From Thraustochytrium sp. TN22 (Eukaryota; Sar; Bigyra; Thraustochytrida; Thraustochytriidae), in NCBI GenBank assembly GCA_013306675.1, contig JABLUY010000101.1, forward strand, positions 9,710 through 73,709: DNA of 64,000 nucleotides, in the 5' to 3' direction. Numbering within the stretch: the stretch's first letter is position 1; every line of letters starts with the position of its first letter. Shown piece by piece: positions 9,732 to 20,232 of this stretch. Both the position numbers and the translations under genes were made by a program. Below the pieces are notes generated by a model. The model was not told the DNA's origin, ran no database searches, and was given only the letters and a program-made list of their open reading frames with translations.

Positions 9732-11096
9732 ATGGCGCTCCGGTTCTGCGTGGTGGGGTCCGGCCCCGGCGGCATGTACACGGCCAAGTACCTGCTGCGC
9801 GCGCTGGGCGACAAGGCGCGCGTGGACGTGGTGGACAAGCTGCCGGTGGCGTACGGCTTGGTGCGGTACGGCGTGGCGCCGGACCACCCCGAGGTGAAGA
9901 GCGTGAGCAATGACTTCGACGAGGTGCTGGGCGACGAGCGCGTGCGGTTCTTCGGCAATGTGCAGGTGGGCTCGGACGTGAGCTTTGAGGCGCTGCGCAA
10001 CGCGTACGACGGCGTGGTGCTCTCGTACGGCGCGAGCACGGACAAGTCCATGGGCGTGGCGAACGAGGCCGGCACCAAGAACGTGTGGGGCGCGCGCGCC
10101 TTCGTGAACTGGTACAACGGGCACCCGGAGATGTCGGCCATGGAGCCGCCTCTGCTGGACCACGAGTCTGCCGTGATCGTGGGCCAGGGTAACGTGGCGC
10201 TGGACTGCGCGCGCGTGCTGACCAAGTCGGTGGACGAGCTTGCCAAGACGGACATCTCGCGCGCCGCGCTCGAGGTGCTGGCTGAGAGCAAGGTGCGCCG
10301 CGTGGCGGTGGTGGGCCGCCGCGGCAGCGCGCAGGCCGCCTTCACCATCAAGGAACTGCGTGAGCTCACCAAGCTTGACGGCGTCGGCTGCATGCTGCAC
10401 AAGGACGAGCTCGCGCGCGGGCTCACGGCCGCCTCCCTGCAGGAGATCGCCGACGCGCGGGCCACCAAGCGCATCAACGAGCTCATTCAGAAGATCTCCA
10501 ACGGCTCCGACATCGCCGCACAGCAGGAGCGCGTCATCGACCTCCGCTTCCTGCTCTCGCCCACCGAGATCCACCGCGACGCCAACGACCGTGTCTCGGC
10601 CATTGTGCTCCAGCCCAACGAGCTCGTTGGCGAGGCCGGCGCGCAGCGCGCGCAGCCTGCGCTTGACCTTGTCAAGGAGACGCTCGACTGCGGCCTGCTC
10701 ATCCGCTCCATTGGCTACCGGTCCCAGCCCATCCCGGGCGTGCCCTTCGACGACCGCCGCTCCACCGTTGCGAACGAAGGCGGCCGCGTCACCGGCGCCC
10801 CCGGCGTCTACACGGCTGGTTGGGTCAAGCGCGGCCCCTCGGGCATCATCGGCACCAACATCACGGACGCTCGCGAGACCGTCGACAACATCGTGCATGA
10901 CGTTGAGTCCGGCGTCGTCTCCGCCGACCCGGCTCGCACCGGCATTGATGCCCTCCTCCCCGCTGGCCACCGCGCTGTCGCTTGGGAGGACTACGCCCGC
11001 CTTGACCGCTACGAGCGCGAGCAGGGTGAGGCCGCCGGCGCTTCGCGCCTCAAGCTTCTCACCGTCGACGCCATGCTCCAGGCCGTTGGCCGGTAA
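9732..11096 (+). CDS. FDXR: NADPH:adrenodoxin/ferredoxin oxidoreductase
   Basis: 454 residues. It passes electrons from NADPH through FAD to a mitochondrial [2Fe-2S] ferredoxin that serves Fe-S cluster and haem biosynthesis. Motifs in order: the FAD-binding VVGSGPGGMYTAKYLL directly after the start; YGLVRYGVAPDHPEVKSV; the NADP-binding GQGNVALDCARVL (about residue 155); VVGRRGSAQAAFTIKELREL with the paired arginines that grip the NADPH phosphate; and the C-terminal GWVKRGPSGIIGTNITDA. Length equals the mature mammalian enzyme. The FAD motif begins at residue 6, so no mitochondrial presequence is present. Upstream in-frame sequence lacks an ATG, although a CAG just before the ATG could be a splice acceptor for an unseen first exon. 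Confidence 0.93.
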   Translation: MALRFCVVGSGPGGMYTAKYLLRALGDKARVDVVDKLPVAYGLVRYGVAPDHPEVKSVSNDFDEVLGDERVRFFGNVQVGSDVSFEALRNAYDGVVLSYGASTDKSMGVANEAGTKNVWGARAFVNWYNGHPEMSAMEPPLLDHESAVIVGQGNVALDCARVLTKSVDELAKTDISRAALEVLAESKVRRVAVVGRRGSAQAAFTIKELRELTKLDGVGCMLHKDELARGLTAASLQEIADARATKRINELIQKISNGSDIAAQQERVIDLRFLLSPTEIHRDANDRVSAIVLQPNELVGEAGAQRAQPALDLVKETLDCGLLIRSIGYRSQPIPGVPFDDRRSTVANEGGRVTGAPGVYTAGWVKRGPSGIIGTNITDARETVDNIVHDVESGVVSADPARTGIDALLPAGHRAVAWEDYARLDRYEREQGEAAGASRLKLLTVDAMLQAVGR

Positions 11097-12206
11097 TGCC
11101 GGGCTTGCTGCTGCCGCTGATGCCATGACTGAGCTTGCCTGCTAGTAGTATTCTGCTCTGGCACCGCATGCATGACGATGATACGAACGTAACACCTGTG
11201 CTTTTTTTTCTCTTCTTTTTGTTTGGAGCCATGCCATGGCGAGCGATTTTCCTTTTATTTGTGGAGCCATGGCAGCACACGCCTGGCTGAAAACAGCCTA
11301 GCCGCTAGCCCCCCACCTCAGAGTCTCAGACCACCACCCACGTGAACGACAGAGCCTGCGCGGGCGCACATTGGTGCACGGACATCGTCGGACAATCAAG
11401 AAAGACGCGGGACGACAGGAGACGGGTTGGTTGGCAGGGCCTGCCAGGGCGGCGGGACGACTAGGTGTCTCGACACCACAACAACGTCGACAAGCCACTC
11501 TCAGTTGGCAAGTTATTAGTCAGTCTTGGCGCTTGTGCACGCGTGCATGCATGCATGCACACGCATGCATACGGCGATGAACAGAGCACGACAGTCCAAA
11601 ACGGACGACAGAGATGGGACATGCACGACAGTCTGGACCTGGCCGCCACGACAACGACAGGGAGGGGCACCTCTAATAACGACAGAACACCGCTCAGCAA
11701 CGACAAACGACAGAAGCCCCCAGCTGCACGGCAGAGGAGCGCACCGCAAAGCCAGTCCGCCACTGCGCTGGCGCGCTGGCGAAGGTCACAGTGGTGGTAC
11801 CAGGTAATACAAAGACAAAAGTCACTCTTCATCACGGCCGTCCAGCTAGTAGCCCTGAGGTCTCTAAGCTAGAGCTCTTAGCTCGGAGCTCGCTCTTGGT
11901 TTCCAGCCGAGGTCGGCGAACAAGCCTTGTTTGAACGACGGCCTGTGCGAGATAAGTTAGCTGGCTTGCTGCTCATCTAGAGCCAACGGAGAGGTCATGA
12001 GCCCTGAGGCGCTGGCTGCAAAACTGGCTGGCTGTTTGTCTGCAGAGCCTGCACCAGCCTCCATTCATGACAGCCTCCATGAAACCGCGGCGGCTACAGA
12101 TCACATGCTCGCCCAGCTCTCTAGCTACTGCTCTAGCTCTAGCTAGCTAGTAGAGCCTGCCATTTTGCTCGCTCACAAACTCGCTCGCTAACGGGGGATT
12201 AAATCA
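11097..12206. other. Intergenic region without a recognised gene
   Basis: 1.1 kb between convergent gene ends. It contains alternating purine-pyrimidine gcatgcatgcatgc (11544-11570) and CTAG-rich tracts (12120-12152). Short ORFs here show no motif and look like chance. Confidence 0.5.
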
Positions 12207-12755
12207 TCAGTGCATGAGCGCCATGGTGCTGCAGAGCGCGCCGAGGTCAGCGAGCTGGCCTTGGTTGGACGACGGCTGGTGCGAGATCATGAGATCCTTG
12301 AACTCATCAAAGTCGCCCAGGCTAAGGAGGATGTCAAAGACGTCGCCACAGACCTCGTTCTTGCGACGCTCGCACATGTGCGCGAAGTCATCCATGCGGA
12401 ACCCAGAGATGCGTCGCTGAAGGCGCGACTCAAGGTAGCCCTCGATCAGGTCCGTGTACTCGTTAAAAAGGGTCGTGTACTCGAGCTTGTTCTCCGGCTC
12501 GTCCGCGTCGAAGAGCATGCAATGCTTCTTACAGAACCGGCTCTGCAGCTCTACAAAGTCGGGATCCATGATGACCTCCTCCAGCACGCCCACCGCTTCG
12601 TCAAAGGCGTTGTCTTCGGCGCTGCCGCCGTGGCCCTCGCAGATCAGGTCCTCGTCCTCCGCGAACTCCTTGCCCTCATAAGTCCCCCGCGCGCGCTCGT
12701 CTTCCACGCGCTCGTCCAGGCTCGCGCCCTTGAACTCCCTGCACATGCTATCCAT
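12207..12755 (-). CDS. ARL2BP: ARL2-binding protein (BART domain)
   Basis: 182 residues from the ATG at 12755; the longer open frame begins with GTG. The BART fold is visible from about residue 45: FDEAVGVLEEVIMDPDF, FCKKHCMLFD, then YTTLFNEYTDLIEGYLESRL, FRMDDFAHMCERRKNEVCGD and VFDILLSLGDFDEFKDLM. It matches human ARL2BP block by block. ARL2BP is an effector of the GTPases ARL2 and ARL3, and is found at basal bodies and centrosomes as well as in mitochondria. With RSP3 and BBS5 in the same window, a ciliary or basal-body role is plausible. An acidic N-terminal extension precedes the domain. Confidence 0.9.
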   Translation of the reverse strand: MDSMCREFKGASLDERVEDERARGTYEGKEFAEDEDLICEGHGGSAEDNAFDEAVGVLEEVIMDPDFVELQSRFCKKHCMLFDADEPENKLEYTTLFNEYTDLIEGYLESRLQRRISGFRMDDFAHMCERRKNEVCGDVFDILLSLGDFDEFKDLMISHQPSSNQGQLADLGALCSTMALMH

Positions 12756-12882
12756 CCTGCTCAGCGTTGTTGCCCGACGCTGTTCGCCCACTTGACTTGC
12801 TCAACCTTGCTTGCTCGCTTGCTCGCTTGCTCGCTTGCGCTCCCGCGTGCCTGCACGCTTCTTCTCGGCTCGCCTCTGCAAA

Positions 12883-12994
12883 GCGACGCCTCGCTCGTCA
12901 AGTTCTGCCTCTGCACAGCGAAGCCTTGCTCGTCAAGTTCTGCCTCTGCACAGCGACGCCTTGCTCGTCAAGTTCTGCCTCTGCACAGCGACGC
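12883..12994. repeat. 35-bp tandem repeat, three copies
   Basis: Three near-identical units containing ctcgtcaagttctgcctctg, lying about 130 bp upstream of the ARL2BP start. They are in the likely promoter or 5'UTR of that gene. A (CTTG/CTCG)n tract at about 12805-12840 precedes them. Confidence 0.85.
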
Positions 12995-13285
12995 CAAACA
13001 GGTAGGCGAGCCCGGCAACACGATTGCCGTTTCCGCCGTATCGCGCGCACTTGTTCGTTGGAGAGCCATCGCGGCCTCTGCGCAGGCGCCGGGGGCCCAC
13101 CGTTTCTGTTGTGCAGAATGAAGCCCCTTGCACAGCTGGCTGTTTCAAGGGGTCTACTTACGTAGGCCTTGGCCCAGTAGACGCGACGCGAGAAGTTCGG
13201 CAGAGCGAGCGTTGATTGGGACGCTGGCAAGGTGACCGTGACGAAACTTGAAAACAAAGGGTCAAAAAAAGTTAGCCCACTTGAT

Positions 13286-13290
13286 AAAAA
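13286..13290 (-). terminator. Pol III T-run after tRNA-Ala copy 1
   Basis: Five T residues on the minus strand, 2 bases past the tRNA 3' end at 13293. Typical RNA polymerase III stop. Confidence 0.6.
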
Positions 13291-13292
13291 GT

Positions 13293-13399
13293 TGGACACT
13301 GTGGGAATTGAACCCACGACATTCTGCAAGATGTCTAACTCTTCGAAACCGAAGGTTGTTAGATGCGAAGCAGACACTCTACCACTGAGCTAAGCGCCC
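13293..13399 (-). tRNA. tRNA-Ala(CGC) with 35-nt intron, copy 1
   Basis: Acceptor stem GGGCGCT pairs with AGTGTCC and includes G3:U70, the alanine identity pair, with A73. D-stem GCTC pairs with GAGT. Anticodon stem TCTGC pairs with GCAGA around TTCGCA, giving anticodon CGC. The T-arm is GTGGG-TTCAATT-CCCAC, which also supplies the B box. A 35-nt insert between A37 and T38, containing the self-pairing arms TCTAAC and GTTAGA, is an intron at the canonical site. The mature length without CCA is 72 nt. Confidence 0.92.
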
Positions 13400-13415
13400 A
13401 CACATGGTGGAACAT

Positions 13416-13436
13416 ATCGAACATTCGTTGTTCGAT
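13416..13436. other. Perfect hairpin between two tRNA-Ala genes
   Basis: Eight-bp perfect inverted repeat (atcgaaca / tgttcgat) with a 5-nt loop in the 42-bp spacer between tRNA copies 2 and 1. Copy 2 has no T-run after it, so the hairpin may be a processing element of a dicistronic tRNA transcript. Confidence 0.6.
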
Positions 13437-13441
13437 GTAGT

Positions 13442-13546
13442 TGGACACTGTGGGAATTGAACCCACGACATTCTGCAGAATGTCTAACGCTTCGTAGCGA
13501 AGCTGTTAGATGCGAAGCAGACACTCTACCACTGAGCTAAGCGCCC
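13442..13546 (-). tRNA. tRNA-Ala(CGC) with 33-nt intron, copy 2
   Basis: Exon sequences are the same as copy 1; the intron is 33 nt with the same TCTAAC/GTTAGA stem and a different loop. It lies 42 bp upstream of copy 1 on the same strand. No T-run follows it, which suggests co-transcription with copy 1. Confidence 0.92.
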
Positions 13547-13871
13547 GTCCATTGCAAGTGGCTTAACTTGCTGATTTGATCCGATTACACCCGCACTCTT
13601 AAGAGATGGAACATGGAGAGATGGGAGGAGGCGGCGGCAGGGAAGCTGCACCAGTCTGGGGCACCAGTCTGGGGCCTGGCAGGCTGGCTGGCTAGCACCT
13701 GAAGTTAGTCGCTGGGCTCAGGAGCGTAGCTCTCTGCTAGCTAGCTAGATGCGCGCAAAGCCAGATCATCGTAAGAGGCTTTGGCTGCACAAGTCAGACA
13801 CGAAATTTGGTTTGGATCGCTTATACGTGTGGCATCCTCCCTGAATCTCAACAGCAAGTAATAGCCTGATC
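13547..13871. other. Spacer between tRNA genes
   Basis: 325 bp between divergent tRNA copies 2 and 3. Direct repeat of ccagtctgggg and a CTAG-rich tract (13736-13749). No gene is seen. Confidence 0.5.
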
Positions 13872-13976
13872 GGGCGCTTAGCTCAGTGGTAGAGTGTCTG
13901 CTTCGCATCTAACAACGCCGCAAGGAAAAGTTAGACATCCTGCAGAATGTCGTGGGTTCAATTCCCACAGTGTCCA
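13872..13976 (+). tRNA. tRNA-Ala(CGC) with 33-nt intron, copy 3
   Basis: Same cloverleaf and anticodon as the other two copies, on the opposite strand. The intron again forms the TCTAAC/GTTAGA stem but has its own loop (GCCGCAAGGAAAA region). Followed closely by TTTTT. Confidence 0.92.
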
Positions 13977-13979
13977 ACA

Positions 13980-13984
13980 TTTTT
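13980..13984 (+). terminator. Pol III T-run after tRNA-Ala copy 3
   Basis: Five T residues starting 4 bases after the tRNA 3' end. Confidence 0.6.
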
Positions 13985-14167
13985 GTCCGTTGACCTTTAA
14001 CGGTCTATTCACCATGGACCATTTTCTTTTTGCGCTTCCGCGCAACGTTGACGCGTGCTTGCTCAATCATCCTTGAAAGCAGACCTCGCCCACTTTGACG
14101 ATGTGCGTGGCTGCGCATGTACTAGTACTTTTAGAACGTGACGTCTGACGTTGCTGCGCACATTTCT

Positions 14168-14385
14168 CAGGCCGAGAGCCCGTCTCACTCCGTCTCGAAC
14201 TCAGGCCAAGAGCCCGTCACACTTCGTCTCGAGCCCGTCTCACTCCGTCTCGAACTCAGGTCGAGAGCCCGTCTCACTCCGTCTCGAACTCAGGCCGAGA
14301 GCCCGTCTCACTCCGTCTCGAACTCAGGCCGAGAGCCCGTCTCACTCCGTCTCGAACTCAGGCCGAGAGCACGTCTCACTGTTAG
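14168..14385. repeat. 34-bp minisatellite
   Basis: About six head-to-tail units containing gagcccgtctcactccgtct, some truncated, in the 3' region of the poly-SAM gene. Spacers are not unique, so this is not a CRISPR array. The remaining sequence to 14566 holds degenerate extensions of the repeat and nothing coding. Confidence 0.9.
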
Positions 14386-14566
14386 GCCTGAAAGCCCGTT
14401 TCGAGCTCACAGTCAGGCTGAGAGTTGTCTTGGATCGCTCGCTTGCCTTGGATCGAGCCTCTAGCCCGTCTCAACAAGTCATGGTCTTGGCGCAGGCAAG
14501 ACTAGCTAGCTAGAGCTCTAGGCTCTCGTGGAACACTTGACTTACTTACGAATCAATGATTGTTGA

Positions 14567-17500
14567 TCAAAAGAGGCCGAAGAAGGAGCTCTTCTTCTTG
14601 GGCCTTTCGTAGGTGAGGACGAGATCGATTTCGCGGCACGAAACTTCTCGAAGGGTCCGGCCGGAACCGAAGCGGACCAAATAGCGCTGGGCAGGTTGGA
14701 CCTGGATGATACGACCGAGCTCGTTGTTGGCGATGCGGGAGTTTGCGCCGCGGAAGTGTACCATCTGGCCGACCTGGTACTTGGCCCGCGCGGTTCCCGT
14801 GCGGGTGGCCGTGGTTGTCGTGTAACGGTTGGCGTATGTGGAGGTGGCAGTGCCGCGCGCAGGCGGGGGCGGCTTCTTCATGGCGGTGATGATCTTGTCT
14901 CGGTCACTGAAGAGGGTGACGCCGGCCTTGCGCAAGTCTGCGTGGCTCATGTTCTTGCATTTGGCGATCGTGTCGAAGCCCTCGCGGCACATGGGGCGGT
15001 AGTACTTCTGCATGGCGATGTCGGTGAGGCGGTCGAGGAGCTCCTCGTCCTCAGAAGAGCTGCCACCGTAGGAGCTGCGGCGGCGCGAGCCGGAGCGCGA
15101 CCGAGAGCGGGAGCTTGAGGCCTCCTTGAAGGCGCGGAGGATTTTTTCGCGGTCGGCGTACGTGTTGATGCCGAAGCCGCGCAGCTCGGCGTGCGTAAGC
15201 AGTCCGGCTTTGGCGAGAGTCGGTGCGCGTCGGATGATGACGGACGTGAAGCGCGTCTGGCCGAGGTCGCGAAGGATTCTACGGATGGTGGTCTCGTCAT
15301 TGCCGCCAGCGCTGGAAGAGGAAGACGAAGAGGAGCGTGAGCGGCGCCGCGAGGAGCGCGAGCGCGAGCGAGAGCGGGACTTGCCAGCGTGTTCCTTGAT
15401 GTAGGTGATGACCTTGAAGCGCTGCGTCAAGGGCACGCCGGCGTCCTTCAGCTCGGTTTGCGAACCCAAGAGCGCCTTCTTGACTGTGAAGCCCTTGCGC
15501 ATGACCATCCGGAGTCTGTCGCTCTCCCCGACGGAACGAAGCGCCTTGCGGATGAGATCCTCGTCATCGGAGCCGCCACTGCCGGAGGAGGAGGAGGAGG
15601 AGGAGGAGGACCTGCCGCGCGAGCGGCCGCGGCTGCGGCTGCGGCTCTTCGACTTGGAACGCTTCGAGGTGTACGAGGTGAAGGCCTTGAGCATCTTTTC
15701 GCGATCCGCGTACAGTTGCACGCCGTACTGGCGGAGGTCCGTGTGAGAGAGCGCCTTCGCCTTGCGGAGGGTGGTGACGCCGCCGCTTCGAAGTGGCCTG
15801 GCGTACTTGCTCATATCGAGATCCTTGAGGATGCGTTTGATGACTGCCTCCTCGTCAGACCCGGAAGAGGACGACCCGGACGAGGATGACGCAGACCTAG
15901 ACCGCCGGCTACCGCGCGATCTGCCGCGCGAACGAGACCGGGACCGGGACTTGGACTTCTTCCTGCTCTTCTTGGGCTCGTAGGCCTCCAGGGCACGCTG
16001 CGCGCGCGCGCGCTCTGAATACATCTGGAGGCCAATACCCCGCAGATCCGTCATGGTGACCTTCTTGAGGGTCTTGACCGAGTCGAAGCCCTTCTTCTTG
16101 AGGTCCCGCCGGTACTTCTCCAGGCCGGCCTCCTTGAGCATCGCCTTGACCTCGGCCTCCTCGTCGTCGCTGCCGCTCGACTCGCTGCCGCTGCTGCTAC
16201 TGCTCGAGCCGCCTCGGGACCTAGACCGCTTGCTGCTTTTGCTACGTTTGCTGCTCTTGCTGCCCTTGCTGCGGCTGCGGCTGCGGCTCTTTTTCTTCTT
16301 TGGCTCATAATCCTTGAGCGCGCGAATGATGCGGTCACGGTCGCCAAACATGGCCACGCCCATGCTCCGCAGTTCCGCGTGACTTAGCGCCTTGGCTTTG
16401 CGCCAAGTCGTCACGCGCCCCTTCTTGAGGGCGCGCATGTGGCTCTCCTGACCAATCTCTTTGAGCGCGCGCTTGATCTCGGCCTCCTCGTCGCCGCCGC
16501 CGCTGCTCGAGGACGACCCGCTGTCGCTGCCGGAGGACGACCCGCTGCTGGAAGAGGACGAGGATGACGACCGCCCGCGCTTCGAGTGTTTGGAGCTCTT
16601 GGAGCTCTTGGAGCTCTTGCTCTTGCTGCGGCTGCGGCTCTTACTCCTCTTCTTATCCTTCACGTCCTTGAAGGCCGTCATGATTTTCTCGCGCTTCATG
16701 TACATATTGACGCCAGCCTCGCGCAGGTCCGAGTGCGTCGCGCGCTTCAGCTTGCTCAGCGACATCTTGCGCAGGCTCTTGTAGTATTCATCCAGGTCGT
16801 TTTTTTTCAGCGTGCGTTTGATGATCTTCTCGTCGTCCTCGCTTCCGCTGCCCGACGACGACCCGCTGCTGCTGCCGCTGCTCGACGACGACGACGACGA
16901 CGATGACGATCGCCCGCGCTTCGACTTCTTGCTCTTGCTCTTGCTGCGGCTGCGGCTGCGGCTCCGGCTGCGGCTCTTTCGGCTGCTTTTGCTACTGCTC
17001 CGCTTCTTGGCCTTCTTCTTGGCCTTCTTCATTTGCTCGTCGATGTCGCGAAGCGCCGAAAGCACACGCGATCGCTCCGAGTACATCGTCAACCCGGCCT
17101 CCCTGAGCGAATCGTTGTCCGCCTTCTTCGCCTTCTTCACCGTTTTGATACCAGCCTTGAAGAGCTTCTTCGCCACGTCCTTGTCCAGGTTATTCTCCTT
17201 GAGCGTCGCCTCGATCACCTTCTTCTCGTCCACCTCGCCGCTGTCACTCCCGCTCGAGCTGGACGCACTCGAGCTATCGCTGCTGCTCGACCCACGCGAC
17301 TTGCTCCGCTTGCGGCTCTTGCTGCGGCTCTTGCTGCGGCTCTTGCTCTTGCTCTTGCTCCTGCTCCTGCTGCCGCCCTTGAGGTCCTTGAGCGTGTCAA
17401 TGATCTTCTGCCGTTCTGAGAAATTCGGAATGCCGGCGTCGCGCAGCTTCGGGTGAGTCAGCTCCTTGGCCTTGGCCACTGTGTTGATGCGTGCCTTGGA

Positions 17501-20189
17501 AAGCTGTTTGCGGAACGACTCCAGCCCCTTCTCCTTGAGCGCCTTCTTGATCTTGTCCTCGTCGTCGCCGCCGCTGTCGCTGCTGCTCGACGAGCTGCTA
17601 CTGCTGCTGCCGCTGCGCTTGCGTGACCGCCCACGGCTGCTGCTGCGTTTCTTGCTCGACGGCTCATACTCGGAAAACGTGCTGATCAATTTCTCGCGTT
17701 CCGAGAACATGAACAGGCCAGCCTTCTTGAACTCCGCGTGCCCCGCCGCCTTGCACTTTTTCAGCGTCTTGAGCCCCGACCCGATCAGCTTGGCCATGTG
17801 TTGCTCCATGTTCGCCTTCTTCAGCACCTCCTTGATGGCCGCCTTGTCGTCGTCATCACCCCCACTCGACGACGAAGAGGACGAGGAGGAAGAGCTGCCC
17901 CGCTTCTTCGACTTGCTGCGGCTGCGGCTACGGCGCTGCGCGCGGACCGCCTGCCGCGAGTCGCGCAGCACCTCCAGCAGCTTCTCGCGGTCGGGCGTCA
18001 GAGCAACGCCCATCGCACGCAGCTCGCCGTGGCTCAGGTCCGCGCACTTCTTGAACGTCGTATATCCTTTGGAGAAGAGTACCTTCCTGTGCTTGTCCAG
18101 GTTCGCCTTTTGCAGAATCTTCTTGATCTCCGCCTTGTCGCCGCCCGTGTCGCTGTCGCTGCTGCTGCTGGAGCTGCTGCTAGAGCTGCTGCTGCGCTTC
18201 TTGGACTTGCTGCGGCTGCGGCTCTTGGCCCGCTTCTTCCCGCTGCTCGCCTTGCCTTCGACTGCCTTGCACGCTTTGAGGATCACAAAGCGCTTCGTCA
18301 TCGGGATGTTCACCGCCTTCAACTCGATGTGAGATCCCTCCTTGCCCTTGGCGAGCGTAAACCCCTTCTTCATCGCATCCTTTAGTTGGTCCTTGACATC
18401 CGCCTCGCTGAAGATCTTCTTCAGCACGGCCTCTTCGTCCACACCGCCATCACTGTCACTGCTGCTGCTCGAGCTGCTGCTCGAACTGCGCTTCTTCTTC
18501 TTCTTCTTCTTCTTCTTGCCGCCGTCGTCGCTGCTCGAGTCGCTGCTCGAGTCGCCGCCCTTGCTCTTGTTGTCCTTGGCCATAGCGAAAGCGTCCAAGA
18601 TGCGCTCCTGACGGGAGGCGATCGTGATGCCGGCCTCGCGCAGCTGGTCGCGAGTCAGCTTTTTGCCATCATGCACCGTCTTCACGCCGACCTTTTTCAG
18701 GTCGCCCTCCAGTTCGCCGAGTGACACCGACTCTAGGACCTGCTTTACGGACTTCCCGCCGCCCTTGCCTTTGGACGACTTCTTGCTCTTCTTGCTGCTG
18801 CCGCGCTTCTTCTTCTTCTTCTTGCCGCCGTCACTGCTGTCGCTGCTACTGCTGCTGCTGTCGTCCGAGTCGCTGTCGCTGCTGCTGCCCGAGTCCGAGT
18901 CCGAGTCAGAGTCAGAGTCCGAGTCAGAGTCAGAGTCAGAGTCCGAATCGCTGCTGCTGCTGCTGTCGCCCTTCTTGCTCTTGCCGCGCTTCCGCCGCCT
19001 CTTCTTGCTGCCCTTCTTGCCCCGCTTCTTGCCCTTGCCCTTGCTGCTGCCCTTCTTCCTCCGCTTCTTCTTCTTTTTGTCATCGGCGGCCACAGCCGCC
19101 TGCACCTTGAGAATATGCTTCGCCTTGGCCAGCTCCACCGCCAGCTCCGAAGGCTTGTGCTCCTTGAATGCCGCCATGATGCGCCCGCGCAAGAAGTTGT
19201 TGGCCACACCAATCTTCTTCCAGTCCTCCTCCTTCAGCGCAGCGCACAAGACCGGGTTGATCATGCCTGCATTCTCCACCATCGGGATGTGCGCGTCCGC
19301 GCCCACCGACTTGAGCACAGTCTCCACTTCCGCCGTCACCTTCTGTTGCGCCTCGATGTCCTTTTTGCGCAATTTCTCCTTCTTCTTGCTCTTCTTCTTC
19401 TTGCTCCCAGCCTCCAGCAGCGCCGCTGCCGCTGCGGCAATCGGGTCCAGGTTCGTGCCGCCATCGCCGCCATCGCCGCCACCGCCACCGCCGTCGCCGC
19501 CGCCGTCCTCAGCCTTGGCGTCACCGCCGCCGCCGCCGCCGCCGCCCACGTCGAACGTCTCGCCATTCAACTCCCTCATCTTGCTCAGAATAATGTCGAT
19601 GTGCGCCACATTCTCGATTCCAGCCTTCTTTAGGTGAGCATGGTTCACCCCCTCAAAGTCGCGGACCGCGCGGTAGCCCTTGTGCGCCAGCAACTCCTTG
19701 TATTGGTCCATCGCCAGGTTGTCCAGCGCAACGCCCAACGTCTCCTCCATGTCCACAACGCCCTTGCCGCTACCGCCACTGCCCGACCCGCCGTCCTTGC
19801 TGGACTCCGGGAGCACCACCGTGCACTCCTTGACGCGGTCCAGCAGCTTGCGCCGGTCCTCGTATCTGTCCATCCCCAGCTCCTCCAGGTCCGGCATCGT
19901 CATGCCACGGACTGCCTCGAGTGTCGTCTTGCCACTCACCTGGAAGTTGGGAATGTATTCGTCAAGCTCGCAAGTGTGCAGAAGCGTCACGAGGCCGGAC
20001 TCCAGCTGCTTCAGCTGCACGCGTGACGACGACGGCTCCTCCGTCGTGCTCGTCTTGCGCACCGCAACGGACGCGCCGCGTCGCTGGATGCCCAGCAGGA
20101 TCGTGTCGGCTAGGCGACCGCGCCGCGAGTCTGTTACCGCCACCGACGAGCTGCGCCGCCCTGGTCGCACCACCATCGGGTTGCGCCGC

Positions 20190-20232
<43 letters not shown>

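Noticed and set aside
11465-11872. Possible 135-codon gene in the FDXR-ARL2BP gap
   Set aside because: Composition is unlike the neighbouring genes and there is no motif; overlapping frames on both strands are equally open.
14168-14385. CRISPR-like repeat array
   Set aside because: Units are directly adjacent with no unique spacers; the genome is eukaryotic.
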